The notes under the pieces were generated by a model. It did not search any database. It was not told the origin of the DNA and saw only the letters and a program-made list of their open reading frames with translations. A DNA stretch of 53,782 nucleotides from Brevibacillus sp. SYP-B805 (GTDB lineage Bacteria; Bacillota; Bacilli; Brevibacillales; Brevibacillaceae): NCBI RefSeq assembly GCF_011059135.1, contig NZ_JAALGD010000023.1:1-53782 (forward strand), in the 5' to 3' direction. The translations under genes were made by a program, and so were the position numbers. How positions within the stretch are numbered: the stretch's first letter is position 1; each line of letters begins with the position of its first letter. Positions 33,900 through 41,767 of the stretch are shown here, piece by piece.

Positions 33900-34013
33900 C
33901 TGCAGCGATTTTCGCCTGGAGGGCCGTCCCTTCTTCCGCTTCGGGGGAATGGGCACCACCTTTCCCTTTTTCCCGCCCATGAGAATCTCATTGAGAATCC
34001 GAATCGCTTCCAC
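33894..34013 (-). CDS. short basic ORF after livF
   Basis: A GTG-started 39-codon ORF (MEAIRILNEILMGGKKGKVV ... RPSRRKSLQS) with GGGAGG eight bases upstream, 31 bp after the livF stop on the same strand. Its stop overlaps the last bases of the activator gene on the opposite strand. The product is strongly basic in its second half. I recognise no family. It could be a small accessory protein of the transporter operon or a chance ORF; a good ribosome site and the lack of other content in this gap favour the first. Confidence 0.4.
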   Translation of the reverse strand: MEAIRILNEILMGGKKGKVVPIPPKRKKGRPSRRKSLQS

Positions 34014-34044
34014 TGTCGATACCTCCCGCTTCTCTCCGGGCGGC

Positions 34045-34767
34045 TTACGCTCCCAGATACGCTTTCACGATTTTCTCGTCGCGGTACAGCACGTCTGCTT
34101 CGTCTTCCATGATGATCCGGCCGGTTTCCATCACATACCCCCGATGGGCCAGCCGAAGCGCGGCCTTCGCGTTTTGCTCGATCAAAAGGATCGTCACGCC
34201 CTGCCTGTTGATCTCGGCGATAATCGCCATGATCTCCTGCACGACGATCGGGGCGAGCCCCATGGACGGCTCGTCCAGCATCAACAGCCTGGGTCTTGCC
34301 ATCAATCCCCGGCTGATGGCCAGCATCTGCTGCTCGCCGCCGCTCAGGGTACCGGCCAATTGCTTGGCCCGCTCCTTCAAGCGCGGAAACAGCGCGAATG
34401 CCTGCTCGATGCCCTCTTTCACCAGCCGCTTCTCTTTGCGGATGGTAAAGGCGCCCAACTCCAGGTTTTCCAGCACGGTCAGGCCGGAAAAGATGCGCCT
34501 GCCTTCGGGCACATGAATCACGCCGCGCTCGGCGATCCGGTGCGGTGCCAACCCGCGGATCGATGCGCCCTCCCATTCGATGCTGCCCTCCTCTGGGAGA
34601 AGCAAACCGGAGATGGCCTTCAGCGTCGTGCTTTTTCCCGCGCCGTTGCTGCCCAGCAGCGCCACGATCTCGCCCTGCCTCACCTGCAGATTGATGCCTT
34701 TCAAGGCGCGAATTTTCCCGTAGCCGGCGTGAAGATTGGAGATGTTCAGCAGCACCTGTGCATCCAT
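34045..34767 (-). CDS. livF: branched-chain-type amino acid ABC transporter ATP-binding protein LivF
   Basis: ATPase of 240 aa, usual LivF length. Walker A GSNGAGKST, the LivF-specific VIHVPEGRRIFSGLTVLENLELGA, signature LSGGEQQMLAISRGLM, Walker B LLMLDEPSMGLAP and H-loop LLIEQNAKAAL. It starts right at the livG stop with GGAGG upstream. Last recognised gene of the five-gene importer operon. Its placement between hydroxyproline genes and the sigma-54 promoter upstream suggest hydroxyproline or proline rather than branched-chain amino acids as substrate; this is inference. Confidence 0.93.
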   Translation of the reverse strand: MDAQVLLNISNLHAGYGKIRALKGINLQVRQGEIVALLGSNGAGKSTTLKAISGLLLPEEGSIEWEGASIRGLAPHRIAERGVIHVPEGRRIFSGLTVLENLELGAFTIRKEKRLVKEGIEQAFALFPRLKERAKQLAGTLSGGEQQMLAISRGLMARPRLLMLDEPSMGLAPIVVQEIMAIIAEINRQGVTILLIEQNAKAALRLAHRGYVMETGRIIMEDEADVLYRDEKIVKAYLGA

Positions 34768-35535
34768 CTAGGCTTCCTCCCTTCCCAAATAGGCTTCGAT
34801 GACGCGCGGATCGCGCAGCACCTCGTCCGGTTTGCCTTCGGCGATTTTCCGGCCGTAATCCAGCACGGTCACCTTGTCGGAGATGCGTTTGATAAGACCC
34901 ATGTCATGCTCGATGATCAGCACGGTGATGCCCAGGCTGTCCCGGATCTCCCCGATCAGGCGGATCAGCTGTTCCTTCTCTTCGTAATTGAGCCCGGCAG
35001 CCGGTTCGTCAAGCAGCAGGACCTTCGGTTGGGTCGCCAGCGCCCGGGCGATTTCCAGCTTGCGCTGCGCCCCGTACGGCAGGGCTTTGGCCGCCCGACC
35101 CGCATATTCCTCAATGCCGACAAAGCGGATGCACGCTTCCGCCGTCTCCGTGATCAGCCGCTCTTCCTGCCGCTGCCGGCCGGTCCGGAAGATCGCCCCC
35201 CAGACCCCCTGCCGCGTCCGGCTGTGCATCCCCGATTTCACATTGTCCAGGACGCTCAGGTTGGGAAACAGGCGCAGATTCTGAAAGGTGCGCGCGAGGC
35301 CCAGCCGGGTGATCTCGCTCGGCTTCCTGCCGACCAGATCGTCGTCCCCGAGCCGGATCCGCCCTTCCGAGGGCTGGTAAAAGCCGGTGATCATGTTAAA
35401 CACCGACGTCTTGCCCGCTCCGTTCGGCCCAATCACGCTGGCAATCGTCCCCGCCTCCACGGCAAAGGAGAGATTGCTGACGGCGACCACCCCGCCGAAG
35501 CGCAGCGTCAGATTCTGTACGCTCAATATCGCCAT
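34768..35535 (-). CDS. livG: branched-chain-type amino acid ABC transporter ATP-binding protein LivG
   Basis: 255-residue ATPase: Walker A GPNGAGKTS, Q-loop and LARTFQNLRLFPNLSVLDNV typical of LivG, degenerate signature LPYGAQRKLEIARAL, Walker B VLLLDEPAAGLN, H-loop VLIIEHDMGL. ATG start after GAGGAGGAG. It ends immediately before livF. Partner of LivF in powering LivH/LivM. Confidence 0.94.
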   Translation of the reverse strand: MAILSVQNLTLRFGGVVAVSNLSFAVEAGTIASVIGPNGAGKTSVFNMITGFYQPSEGRIRLGDDDLVGRKPSEITRLGLARTFQNLRLFPNLSVLDNVKSGMHSRTRQGVWGAIFRTGRQRQEERLITETAEACIRFVGIEEYAGRAAKALPYGAQRKLEIARALATQPKVLLLDEPAAGLNYEEKEQLIRLIGEIRDSLGITVLIIEHDMGLIKRISDKVTVLDYGRKIAEGKPDEVLRDPRVIEAYLGREEA

Positions 35536-35550
35536 GATGCTCCTCCTCTT

Positions 35551-36519
35551 CTACATCGGAACGGACTTGGCCCCATCCCCGGCGGCTTCCCGTTCGTCGG
35601 CCGCCTGCTCCTGTCCGGCAGGCCAGAGACCCTGCGGCCGATAGATCATCATCAGAATCAGGGCCGCTCCGAATATCAGATAACGCCATTCCTCCGCGGA
35701 CCGCAGCATCTCCGGCAGCGCAATCACCAATACCGCGCCGAGCGCCACGCCGGAAATGCTTCCCAAACCTCCGAGCACGACCGCCAGCAGGATCATGATC
35801 GACTGCATGAAGCTGAAGCTGAGCGGCGCGATCGCGCTCATCTTCACCGCAAACACACAGCCGGCCAGGCTGCCGATGATCGCGCCGATGGAGTAGGCCA
35901 GCAGCTTCATCCGCACCCGGTCGATCCCCATCGCTTCCGCTGCGTCCTCGTCTTCGCGGATGTACGCCCAGGCGCGGCCGATGCGGGAGCGGCCCAGCCG
36001 GGAGACCGCCGCGATGACGAGACAGGCGATGATCAGCATCAGGAAGTAGAAATCTTTCTGGCTGGAAAAGGGATAGCCGCCGATGGCCGGGCGGGGAATG
36101 CCGTAAATCCCGGATGCGGAACCCGTGATGCTCAGATTAATCGCCAAAATGCGGATGATCTCCCCGAACCCCAGCGTGACGATCGCCAGATAATCGCTGC
36201 GCAAGCGCAGGGTGGGCGCTCCGATGACCACCCCGAATCCCGCGGCAAGCAGCGCGGCGACAGGCAGCGTCAGCCAGAAAGACCAGCCGTACACCGTCAT
36301 CAGAATGCCCGTCGTATACGCCCCCACCGCAAAGAACGCGGCGTATCCCAGATCAAGAAGCCCGGCGAAGCCGACGACGATGTTCAGCCCTTGGCCGAGC
36401 ACGACATAGAACAGCGCCAGGGTCGCCACATCCAGCCAGTAGTTGTTGCTGACAAACGGCAGCAGAATTGCGGCCGCCAGCAGCAGGAGACGCAGCAGCT
36501 TGGTGGTTTTGGGTCCCAT
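35551..36519 (-). CDS. livM: branched-chain-type amino acid ABC transporter permease LivM
   Basis: 322-residue permease with eight to ten helices and the LivM stretches LGQGLNIVVGFAGLLDLGYAAFFAVGAYT, LRLRSDYLAIVTLGFGEIIR and the cytoplasmic DEDAAEAMGIDRVRMKLLAYSIGA loop. The C-terminal 25 residues form a charged tail. It starts four bases after the livH stop region, with GAGAGG upstream. Confidence 0.94.
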   Translation of the reverse strand: MGPKTTKLLRLLLLAAAILLPFVSNNYWLDVATLALFYVVLGQGLNIVVGFAGLLDLGYAAFFAVGAYTTGILMTVYGWSFWLTLPVAALLAAGFGVVIGAPTLRLRSDYLAIVTLGFGEIIRILAINLSITGSASGIYGIPRPAIGGYPFSSQKDFYFLMLIIACLVIAAVSRLGRSRIGRAWAYIREDEDAAEAMGIDRVRMKLLAYSIGAIIGSLAGCVFAVKMSAIAPLSFSFMQSIMILLAVVLGGLGSISGVALGAVLVIALPEMLRSAEEWRYLIFGAALILMMIYRPQGLWPAGQEQAADEREAAGDGAKSVPM

Positions 36520-36522
36520 CGC

Positions 36523-37428
36523 TTACATCCTCTCCGTCACTTTTTCGCCAAGAATGCCCGTCGGCTTGCACACCAGGATCACGATCAAAATGGAGAAGGC
36601 GACGACATCTTTCCACGATCCGCCCAGCACCAGCGTGCCGGCCGTCTCGATCAGGCCGAGCAGAAGCCCACCTACCATCGCCCCCGGCAGATTGCCGATC
36701 CCTCCCAGCACCGCCGCGGTGAATGCCTTCAAGCCGATGATGAAGCCCATCATGAAATTGATCGTTCCGTAATAAGCGCCCGCCATGACACCCGCTCCGG
36801 CAGCCAGCGCAGCCCCGATGAAAAAGGTGAGCGCAATCACCCGATGCACATCGATGCCCATCAGGCTGCTCGCCGTCTGATCCAGAGCGATGGCCCGCAT
36901 CGCCTTGCCGTAGATGCTGTGCCGGACGAACAACTGCAATCCGGCCATCAGGAGGACCGAGATCGCGATGATCGCCACCTGCGTATAGGTGAGCTGCGCC
37001 CCCCCAAACGACCAGCCGGTCTGCGGCAGCTGCAGCGGATACACCTGGTACTGCGCGCCCCAGATCGCCATGGAACCGTTTTCCAGAATAAGCGACACCC
37101 CGATGGCCGTGATCAGAATGGAGAGACGCGGTGCCAACAGCAGCGGACGGTAAGCGATCCGCTCGATCCCCATCCCGATGACGCCCACAACGGTCATCGT
37201 CAAGAGCAAAACAACCGCGATGCCCAGCAGGCCGGCCGCCCCCTCCCCGTTGCCCGTCACGAGGGAAAGCAGGCTGTAGCCTATGAATGCGCCCAGCATG
37301 TAGAGATCGCCATGGGCGAAGTTAAGGAGCTTAATGATGCCAAATACCATGGTGTAGCCCAGCGCGATCAGACTGTAAAACGCGCCGATCACCAGTCCGT
37401 CTATCAAGGTTTGCACGAGTGTATTCAT
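36523..37428 (-). CDS. livH: branched-chain-type amino acid ABC transporter permease LivH
   Basis: 301-residue permease. LivH motifs: LVIGAFYSLIALGYTMVFGIIKLLNFAHGD at the N-terminus, AYRPLL, MRAIALDQTASSLMGIDVHRVI and GIGNLPGAMVGGLLLGLIE. ATG start after AGGAGG. A hairpin (37464-37492) in the gap after livJ may lower expression of the permeases relative to the binding protein. Confidence 0.95.
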   Translation of the reverse strand: MNTLVQTLIDGLVIGAFYSLIALGYTMVFGIIKLLNFAHGDLYMLGAFIGYSLLSLVTGNGEGAAGLLGIAVVLLLTMTVVGVIGMGIERIAYRPLLLAPRLSILITAIGVSLILENGSMAIWGAQYQVYPLQLPQTGWSFGGAQLTYTQVAIIAISVLLMAGLQLFVRHSIYGKAMRAIALDQTASSLMGIDVHRVIALTFFIGAALAAGAGVMAGAYYGTINFMMGFIIGLKAFTAAVLGGIGNLPGAMVGGLLLGLIETAGTLVLGGSWKDVVAFSILIVILVCKPTGILGEKVTERM

Positions 37429-37463
37429 GTGACCTCCTGCTTGTCCGGCGGCAGAGCGACCGT

Positions 37464-37492
37464 CAGGATGGAAGGTTCCTTCCCAACGGTCG
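37464..37492 (-). terminator. intra-operon hairpin between livJ and livH
   Basis: CGACCGT and ACGGTCG flank an inner GGAAGG/CCTTCC stem, without a T run. Such hairpins often stabilise binding-protein mRNA or cause partial termination. The role is inferred. Confidence 0.45.
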
Positions 37493-37512
37493 TTCCAAGC
37501 GGCCGCCTGTCG

Positions 37513-38673
37513 TTATTTCGCCAGCGTAAACTTGCCGTTTTCCACCTTCAGGATGGCGAAGTTGGATTCGTTCAGCGTGTTTTGGTCATTGAAAGTGATC
37601 GTTTCCCCCAATGCTTTGAAATCTTTCGTCTCCTTGAGCGCCTTTTTCACGGCTTCATGATCCGTGGAATTGGCCCGCTTCAAGGCGTCCGCCAGCAGGT
37701 TCATCCCGTTGTACGTGAGCGCGGAGAACGGCCCGGGCGCCAGGTTGTAAGCCTGCTTGTATTCCTTGACGAATTCTTCCGCTCCCTCGATGAATTCTGC
37801 GGTCGGCGTCGCGGAGATCAAGGCCCCTTCCGCGTTCTCCGGCCCGGCGATCTTGATCAGGTCTTCGCTGAACGAACCGTCTCCAGCCATGAACAGGCCC
37901 GGCACCCCTTTCTGCTTGAACTGCTTGATCATCAGCCCACCCGCCGCATAATAGCCGGTGAAATAGGTGGCGTCCGGCGACAGTCCCTTTAATTTGGTTG
38001 CCAGGGCGCTGAAATCTTTCTCTTCCGGATTGATCGCTTCATAGGCGATGACGCTGCCGCCCGCCTTCTCGATTTGCGCCTTGGCGGAGTCGGCCATATC
38101 CTTGGCATAGGCCGAGTTGTCGTGCACCAGCGCAATCCTTTTCGCGTTGTGAGCCATGAAATACTCGGTTGCCTTCTGCGTCTGATCGGGCACCAGGCCG
38201 TTGATCAAGAAGAGCGTGTCATACCCTTGGGCGGGCAGTTTCGAGGAGTTGGCCGCCGTTACGATCATCGGTATGTTGGCGTTTTTGAACACGCCGGAAG
38301 CCGGCAGTGTGGCGCCGGAACAGTAGCCGCCCACCACCGCCGTGACATTGAGCGAAACGAGCTTGTTGGCGGCGCTGGTCGCCATCTGCGGATCACAGCC
38401 GTCATCCGCCACCTCGATCTTCAGCTTCCTGCCGAGCACGCCGCCCGCCTCGTTCAGTTCCTTCACCGCCATGTCAAGCGCATTGTACATATCCTTGCCG
38501 TCCGTCGCATTGTTGCCCGTCATCGGCAAAATGGCGCCGACCACGATTTCTCCGCTGTCGGCCCCCTGCCCCGAGCCGCCCGCACCGAACCCGGACGATC
38601 CTCCCCCACACCCGCTGACCACGCATGCGAGCAGCAGCGACAGCACACCGATGTTTTGCCAGATTCGTTTCAT
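37513..38673 (-). CDS. livJ: branched-chain-type amino acid ABC transporter substrate-binding lipoprotein
   Basis: 386-residue lipoprotein: lipobox VVSGC (Cys22), a Gly/Ser-rich linker, then the type I fold starting IVVGAILPMTGNNATDG. Other conserved parts: LNEAGGVLGRKLKIEVADD, AVVGGYCSGATLPASGVF and TYNGMNLLADALKRA. First gene of the importer operon, directly behind a perfect sigma-54 promoter. Given that the same regulatory signature drives hydroxyproline catabolism, the ligand is probably hydroxyproline. Binding-site residues were not assigned. Confidence 0.92.
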   Translation of the reverse strand: MKRIWQNIGVLSLLLACVVSGCGGGSSGFGAGGSGQGADSGEIVVGAILPMTGNNATDGKDMYNALDMAVKELNEAGGVLGRKLKIEVADDGCDPQMATSAANKLVSLNVTAVVGGYCSGATLPASGVFKNANIPMIVTAANSSKLPAQGYDTLFLINGLVPDQTQKATEYFMAHNAKRIALVHDNSAYAKDMADSAKAQIEKAGGSVIAYEAINPEEKDFSALATKLKGLSPDATYFTGYYAAGGLMIKQFKQKGVPGLFMAGDGSFSEDLIKIAGPENAEGALISATPTAEFIEGAEEFVKEYKQAYNLAPGPFSALTYNGMNLLADALKRANSTDHEAVKKALKETKDFKALGETITFNDQNTLNESNFAILKVENGKFTLAK

Positions 38674-38721
38674 GGAAATCCCCCCATTTTCATTTTGAGA
38701 ATTTTTGCAATTTCAAAATAT

Positions 38722-38737
38722 TGCAACACCCGTGCCA
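38722..38737 (-). promoter_or_regulatory. sigma-54 promoter of the liv-type importer operon
   Basis: Minus strand TGGCAC-GGGTG-TTGCA, a perfect -24/-12 element, 49 bp upstream of the binding-protein ATG. Confidence 0.93.
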
Positions 38738-38798
38738 ATACCCTGGACGAAGCAGCAGCCCCTTTTTCTGTATAAAAGCCTGTACACCAAACGCTGGC

Positions 38799-38814
38799 GT
38801 GTATAAAGAATTGG
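38799..38814 (+). promoter_or_regulatory. candidate upstream activating sequence 2
   Basis: GTGTATAAAGAATTGG, the counterpart of 32248-32263. It is 62 bp from the -24 of the leftward sigma-54 promoter and 56 bp from that of the rightward one, so it could serve both. A related TGTATAAAAG lies at 38769. Confidence 0.65.
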
Positions 38815-38869
38815 TCAGTTGCCCCCTTTTCGGCCATGCGAGGCAGGGCGCGTCGATACATCCTGCTGT

Positions 38870-38885
38870 CGGCACGATACTTGCA
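38870..38885 (+). promoter_or_regulatory. sigma-54 promoter of the dehydrogenase-subunit operon
   Basis: CGGCAC-GATAC-TTGCA: the near-invariant GG and GC are 10 bp apart as required; only the first T of the consensus is C. It lies 38 bp upstream of the first ATG and is divergent from the importer promoter. Confidence 0.82.
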
Positions 38886-38923
38886 AAAACGGGTGGGCAG
38901 CGGAGAAAGGGAGGAATCTGCAC

Positions 38924-39196
38924 ATGGATCAAGGAAACATCGTGATTTGCCGCTGTGAAGAAGTAACATTGAAGGAATTGATCGCCGCGGCGGAAACCTA
39001 CCGCTGTTCGGCGCGGGAGTTGAAACTGCGGACAAGAGCCGGGATGGGCTGCTGCGGGGGACGAACCTGCCGCCGCTTCATCGACATGGTGGCGCGCCAG
39101 GCGACCGGCGAAGCGCCTTCCCACGGGATCCCGCTCGGCTATCAGCCTCCTGTTCGCCCCGTTGCCTTCGGCCAGCTTGGAGGGGTGATTGGATGA
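38924..39196 (+). CDS. BFD-like [2Fe-2S] protein, dehydrogenase subunit
   Basis: 90-residue protein with cysteines Cys9 and Cys11 (ICRCEEVTL) and Cys43/44 and Cys49 (GMGCCGGRTCRRF), the bacterioferritin-associated-ferredoxin pattern that binds a [2Fe-2S] cluster. In amine/proline dehydrogenases of the HcnABC type this unit is separate or fused to the FAD subunit. The start ATG follows GGGAGG by nine bases. Its stop overlaps the next gene's ATG (ATGA). It probably passes electrons in D-hydroxyproline dehydrogenase. Confidence 0.85.
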   Translation: MDQGNIVICRCEEVTLKELIAAAETYRCSARELKLRTRAGMGCCGGRTCRRFIDMVARQATGEAPSHGIPLGYQPPVRPVAFGQLGGVIG

Positions 39197-39534
39197 GCGC
39201 AACCGGACGGATCGAGGAGCATCCCATCCTGGGACCGCTGCCCGAGCGAAGCGTCGTCACGTTCCGTTTCAACGGCGTCCCCATGCAGGCCTACCAGGGG
39301 GAGACCATCGCCGCAGCCTTGCTGGCAGCGGGCATCCGCACGCTGCGTCTCCACGAAGAGAAAGGCACGCCCCGCGGCATTTACTGCAACATCGGCCACT
39401 GCTTTGAATGCCGCGTCACCGTGAATGGAAGGACGGGGATCCGGGCCTGCCTGACCCTCGTCGAAGAAGGGATGGAGATCACGGCGGGAGAAATCCTGCC
39501 GACGCCCTTGAAAAAAGGGGGGCATCCGGCATGA
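39193..39534 (+). CDS. [2Fe-2S] ferredoxin-like subunit (HcnA-like)
   Basis: 113-residue protein with Cys65, Cys70, Cys73 and Cys86 (YCNIGHCFECRVTV, then RACLT), the plant-type ferredoxin arrangement seen in HcnA and the small subunit of opine and proline dehydrogenases. It overlaps its neighbours by four bases on each side (ATGA), so the three genes are translationally coupled. Likely electron-transfer subunit of D-hydroxyproline dehydrogenase. Confidence 0.88.
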   Translation: MSATGRIEEHPILGPLPERSVVTFRFNGVPMQAYQGETIAAALLAAGIRTLRLHEEKGTPRGIYCNIGHCFECRVTVNGRTGIRACLTLVEEGMEITAGEILPTPLKKGGHPA

Positions 39535-40742
39535 CGGACGTGTTGATCGTAGGGGCCGGGCCTGCCGGACTCAGCGCTGCCGCCACCTGTGCGAGGCACG
39601 GGCTCTCCGTGCGGGTGGTGGATGAATTCATGAAACCGGGCGGACGCCTGCTCGGCCAGCTGCATGAAGAACCGGACGGCACCTGGTGGAACGGGATCGA
39701 GGAAGCCCGCCGCCTGTACGAGCAGGCCGTGGGGCTCGGAGCCAGCGTGGCGTGCGGAGTATCCGTCTACGATGCCGCGCGGGGGGAAGAAGGATGGGTC
39801 GTCTCGACGACCGAGGGGATCCTGGAGGCGCCGGTGCTCCTCTTGGCCACCGGCGCGGCGGAAACGGCCCTGCCCCTCCCCGGCTGGACGATTCCCGGCG
39901 TGATGTCGATCGGCGCGGCGCAGGTGATGACCAACGTCCACCGGGTCCGGGTGGGAGAGCGCGGGGTGATCATCGGTGTCAATATTTTGGCGGTGGCAAT
40001 CGCCCGCGAGCTGCAGCTCGCCGGGATCCATGTCGACCGGATGGTGCTCCCGCCGCGCAATCCCGTCACACAGGAGGCCGCCAGCCCGTATCATGTGATG
40101 CAATCCCTGCTGCGCGTCGCCCATTTGGCCCCGTCCGCCTTCATCCGTTATGGCAGCAGGCTGGTAAAAAGCGATCCGCTGCTGCGCCTGGCCGTTCGCT
40201 GCTATCCAGCTGGCGGCGTGAAGATGTGGCGGATGCCGATCCATCTGCGCACGGCCGCCGTGGAGATTTTGGGGACCTCCAAGGTGGAAGGCGTCCGGCT
40301 GGCCCGGGTCTCTCCCGACGGTGAACCGCTCCCCGGCACGGAGCATGACATCCCTGCCGACTTCGTCTGCATCGCGGGCGGACTGCATCCGCTCGCAGAG
40401 CTTGCGGCGGTGGCCGGCTGTCCGTTTGCGTATCTGCCCGAGCTGGGCGGACACGTGCCGCTGCACAATGAACGGATGGAAACGCCGCTTGCCGGCCTGT
40501 ACGTCGCGGGCAACATCACCGGCATCGAGAGCGCCAAGGTTGCCATGGCGCAGGGAGCCGTCGCCGGACTTGCCATCGCGGAGCACCTCGGGCGGCTGCG
40601 AGACCGGACTGCATTGGCGGATGCGATCGCCCATGTGAAGCGGGTCCGCCGCAGCGCGACGATCCAGTTTCATCCGGAGATCGGCAGGGGACGGGCCGAC
40701 GTGGAGCGGATGTTTCAGGAGCAGGGCATTTCGGGCAAATAG
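39531..40742 (+). CDS. FAD/NAD(P)-binding dehydrogenase subunit (HcnB-like)
   Basis: 403-residue flavoprotein with the FAD motif VLIVGAGPAGLSAAATCARHG and a second dinucleotide region (GVIIGVNILAVAIARELQ), ending in LYVAGNITGIESAKVAMAQG. It resembles the alpha subunit of HcnABC, opine oxidase and heteromeric proline/hydroxyproline dehydrogenases. With the two Fe-S proteins and the DAO-family subunit at 30938-32122 it would complete the enzyme. ATG overlaps the previous stop; AAAAGGGGGG lies upstream. A terminator follows directly. Confidence 0.88.
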   Translation: MTDVLIVGAGPAGLSAAATCARHGLSVRVVDEFMKPGGRLLGQLHEEPDGTWWNGIEEARRLYEQAVGLGASVACGVSVYDAARGEEGWVVSTTEGILEAPVLLLATGAAETALPLPGWTIPGVMSIGAAQVMTNVHRVRVGERGVIIGVNILAVAIARELQLAGIHVDRMVLPPRNPVTQEAASPYHVMQSLLRVAHLAPSAFIRYGSRLVKSDPLLRLAVRCYPAGGVKMWRMPIHLRTAAVEILGTSKVEGVRLARVSPDGEPLPGTEHDIPADFVCIAGGLHPLAELAAVAGCPFAYLPELGGHVPLHNERMETPLAGLYVAGNITGIESAKVAMAQGAVAGLAIAEHLGRLRDRTALADAIAHVKRVRRSATIQFHPEIGRGRADVERMFQEQGISGK

Positions 40743-40743
40743 C

Positions 40744-40788
40744 AAGGGTGCGGAAGGGATCATCTTCCCTTTCGCACCCTTTTCGTTT
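40744..40788 (+). terminator. terminator of the dehydrogenase-subunit operon
   Basis: AAGGGTGCG and CGCACCCTT enclose an inner AAGGGA/TCCCTT stem and are followed by TTCGTTT. It starts two bases after the stop codon. Confidence 0.85.
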
Positions 40789-40807
40789 GGGAGCCGCGAT
40801 GGTTCCA

Positions 40808-40897
40808 TTACAGCAATCGGAACCGTTTCAACTGCTCCAGCAACCGTTCTTTTTGCAGAATCATTTTCTGCTTCGGGCCCATGAGGTCGAACAGCAA
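40808..40897 (-). CDS. short ORF after the sugar permease operon
   Basis: A possible TTG-started 29-codon ORF, or 24 codons from the ATG at 40882 (MGPKQKMILQKERLLEQLKR...), 30 bp after the last permease gene. The composition is helical and basic. The ribosome site is poor. No family recognised; may be chance. Confidence 0.2.
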   Translation of the reverse strand: MLFDLMGPKQKMILQKERLLEQLKRFRLL

Positions 40898-40927
40898 TCC
40901 CCGCCGCTTGCAGACGGCAGGGATGGC

Positions 40928-41755
40928 TTACTCCTTCACCGCGCCGGAGGTAAGGCCGGAAACGATCCGTTTCTGGAATATCAGCACCATGATGATCAGC
41001 GGGACAGTGACGATGATGGAAGCGGCGGAAATTTCCCCCCACGGGATCGTGAACTGTCCCTGAAACATTACAATTCCCACCGGAACCGTCTTCATCATCT
41101 CCTTCGTGTTGATGGTCAGAGCGAAGAGGAATTCGTTCCAGGCGGCGATAAACACCAGGATGGCGGTGGTAAACACGCCGGGCATGGCCAGCGGGAAGAA
41201 CACCTTGACCATCGTCTGCCAGACGGTGGCACCGTCCACTTTGGCCGCTTCCCCCAGATCGACGGGGATCTTGCGGAAAAAGACCGTCAAGTTCCAGATC
41301 GCAAGCGGCAGGGCAATGGTCGTGTACGGAATGATCAGCCCCAGATAGCTGTTGGTCAAGCCCGTCGACTGCATAAACATAAAGATCGGCGAGATGGTGG
41401 CGATCTGCGGAAACATGGAGACCGCCAGCACAATCCCCAGCACGATGGTTTTTCCCCGGAATTTCAGCCAGGCGATCGCATAGGCGGCGAATGACGCGAT
41501 CGTGATGGCATACAGCGTGGTCAGGGAAGCCACGATGGTGGAATTGAGCAGATATCGGCCAAACGGGCGCTCCGTAAAGACCAGGCGAAAGTTCTCCCAT
41601 GTCGGATGCTGGATGATTGCGCTGAATGCCCGTTCCCCGAACAGTTCAGCGGGCGGCTTCAGGGCGGCAATAAGAATCCAGAGGAACGGAAACATGATGG
41701 CGAAGACAAACAGGATGAGAAACAGATAAAACAAGGGGCCGGCTTTTTTCTGCAT
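40928..41755 (-). CDS. carbohydrate ABC transporter permease (MalG-type)
   Basis: 275-residue permease with six helices. The EAA loop reads DLGEAAKVDGATVWQTMVKVFFPLAMPG, placing it in the CUT1 (MalFG) class. It lies 12 bp after the partner permease gene and is last in the operon. No ATPase gene is linked, as in many Bacilli where a shared MsmX-like ATPase serves several importers; that is inference. The substrate is unknown. Confidence 0.92.
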   Translation of the reverse strand: MQKKAGPLFYLFLILFVFAIMFPFLWILIAALKPPAELFGERAFSAIIQHPTWENFRLVFTERPFGRYLLNSTIVASLTTLYAITIASFAAYAIAWLKFRGKTIVLGIVLAVSMFPQIATISPIFMFMQSTGLTNSYLGLIIPYTTIALPLAIWNLTVFFRKIPVDLGEAAKVDGATVWQTMVKVFFPLAMPGVFTTAILVFIAAWNEFLFALTINTKEMMKTVPVGIVMFQGQFTIPWGEISAASIIVTVPLIIMVLIFQKRIVSGLTSGAVKE

Positions 41756-41767
41756 GCTTCTCCCTCC

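Noticed and set aside
33949-37992. Very long open frame (over 1300 codons) on the plus strand opposite the liv-type genes
   Set aside because: It is antisense to livF, livG, livM, livH and part of livJ, which have clear family motifs and ribosome sites. Its translation is rich in Arg, His and Gln with no recognisable domain, as expected for GC-rich antisense frames.
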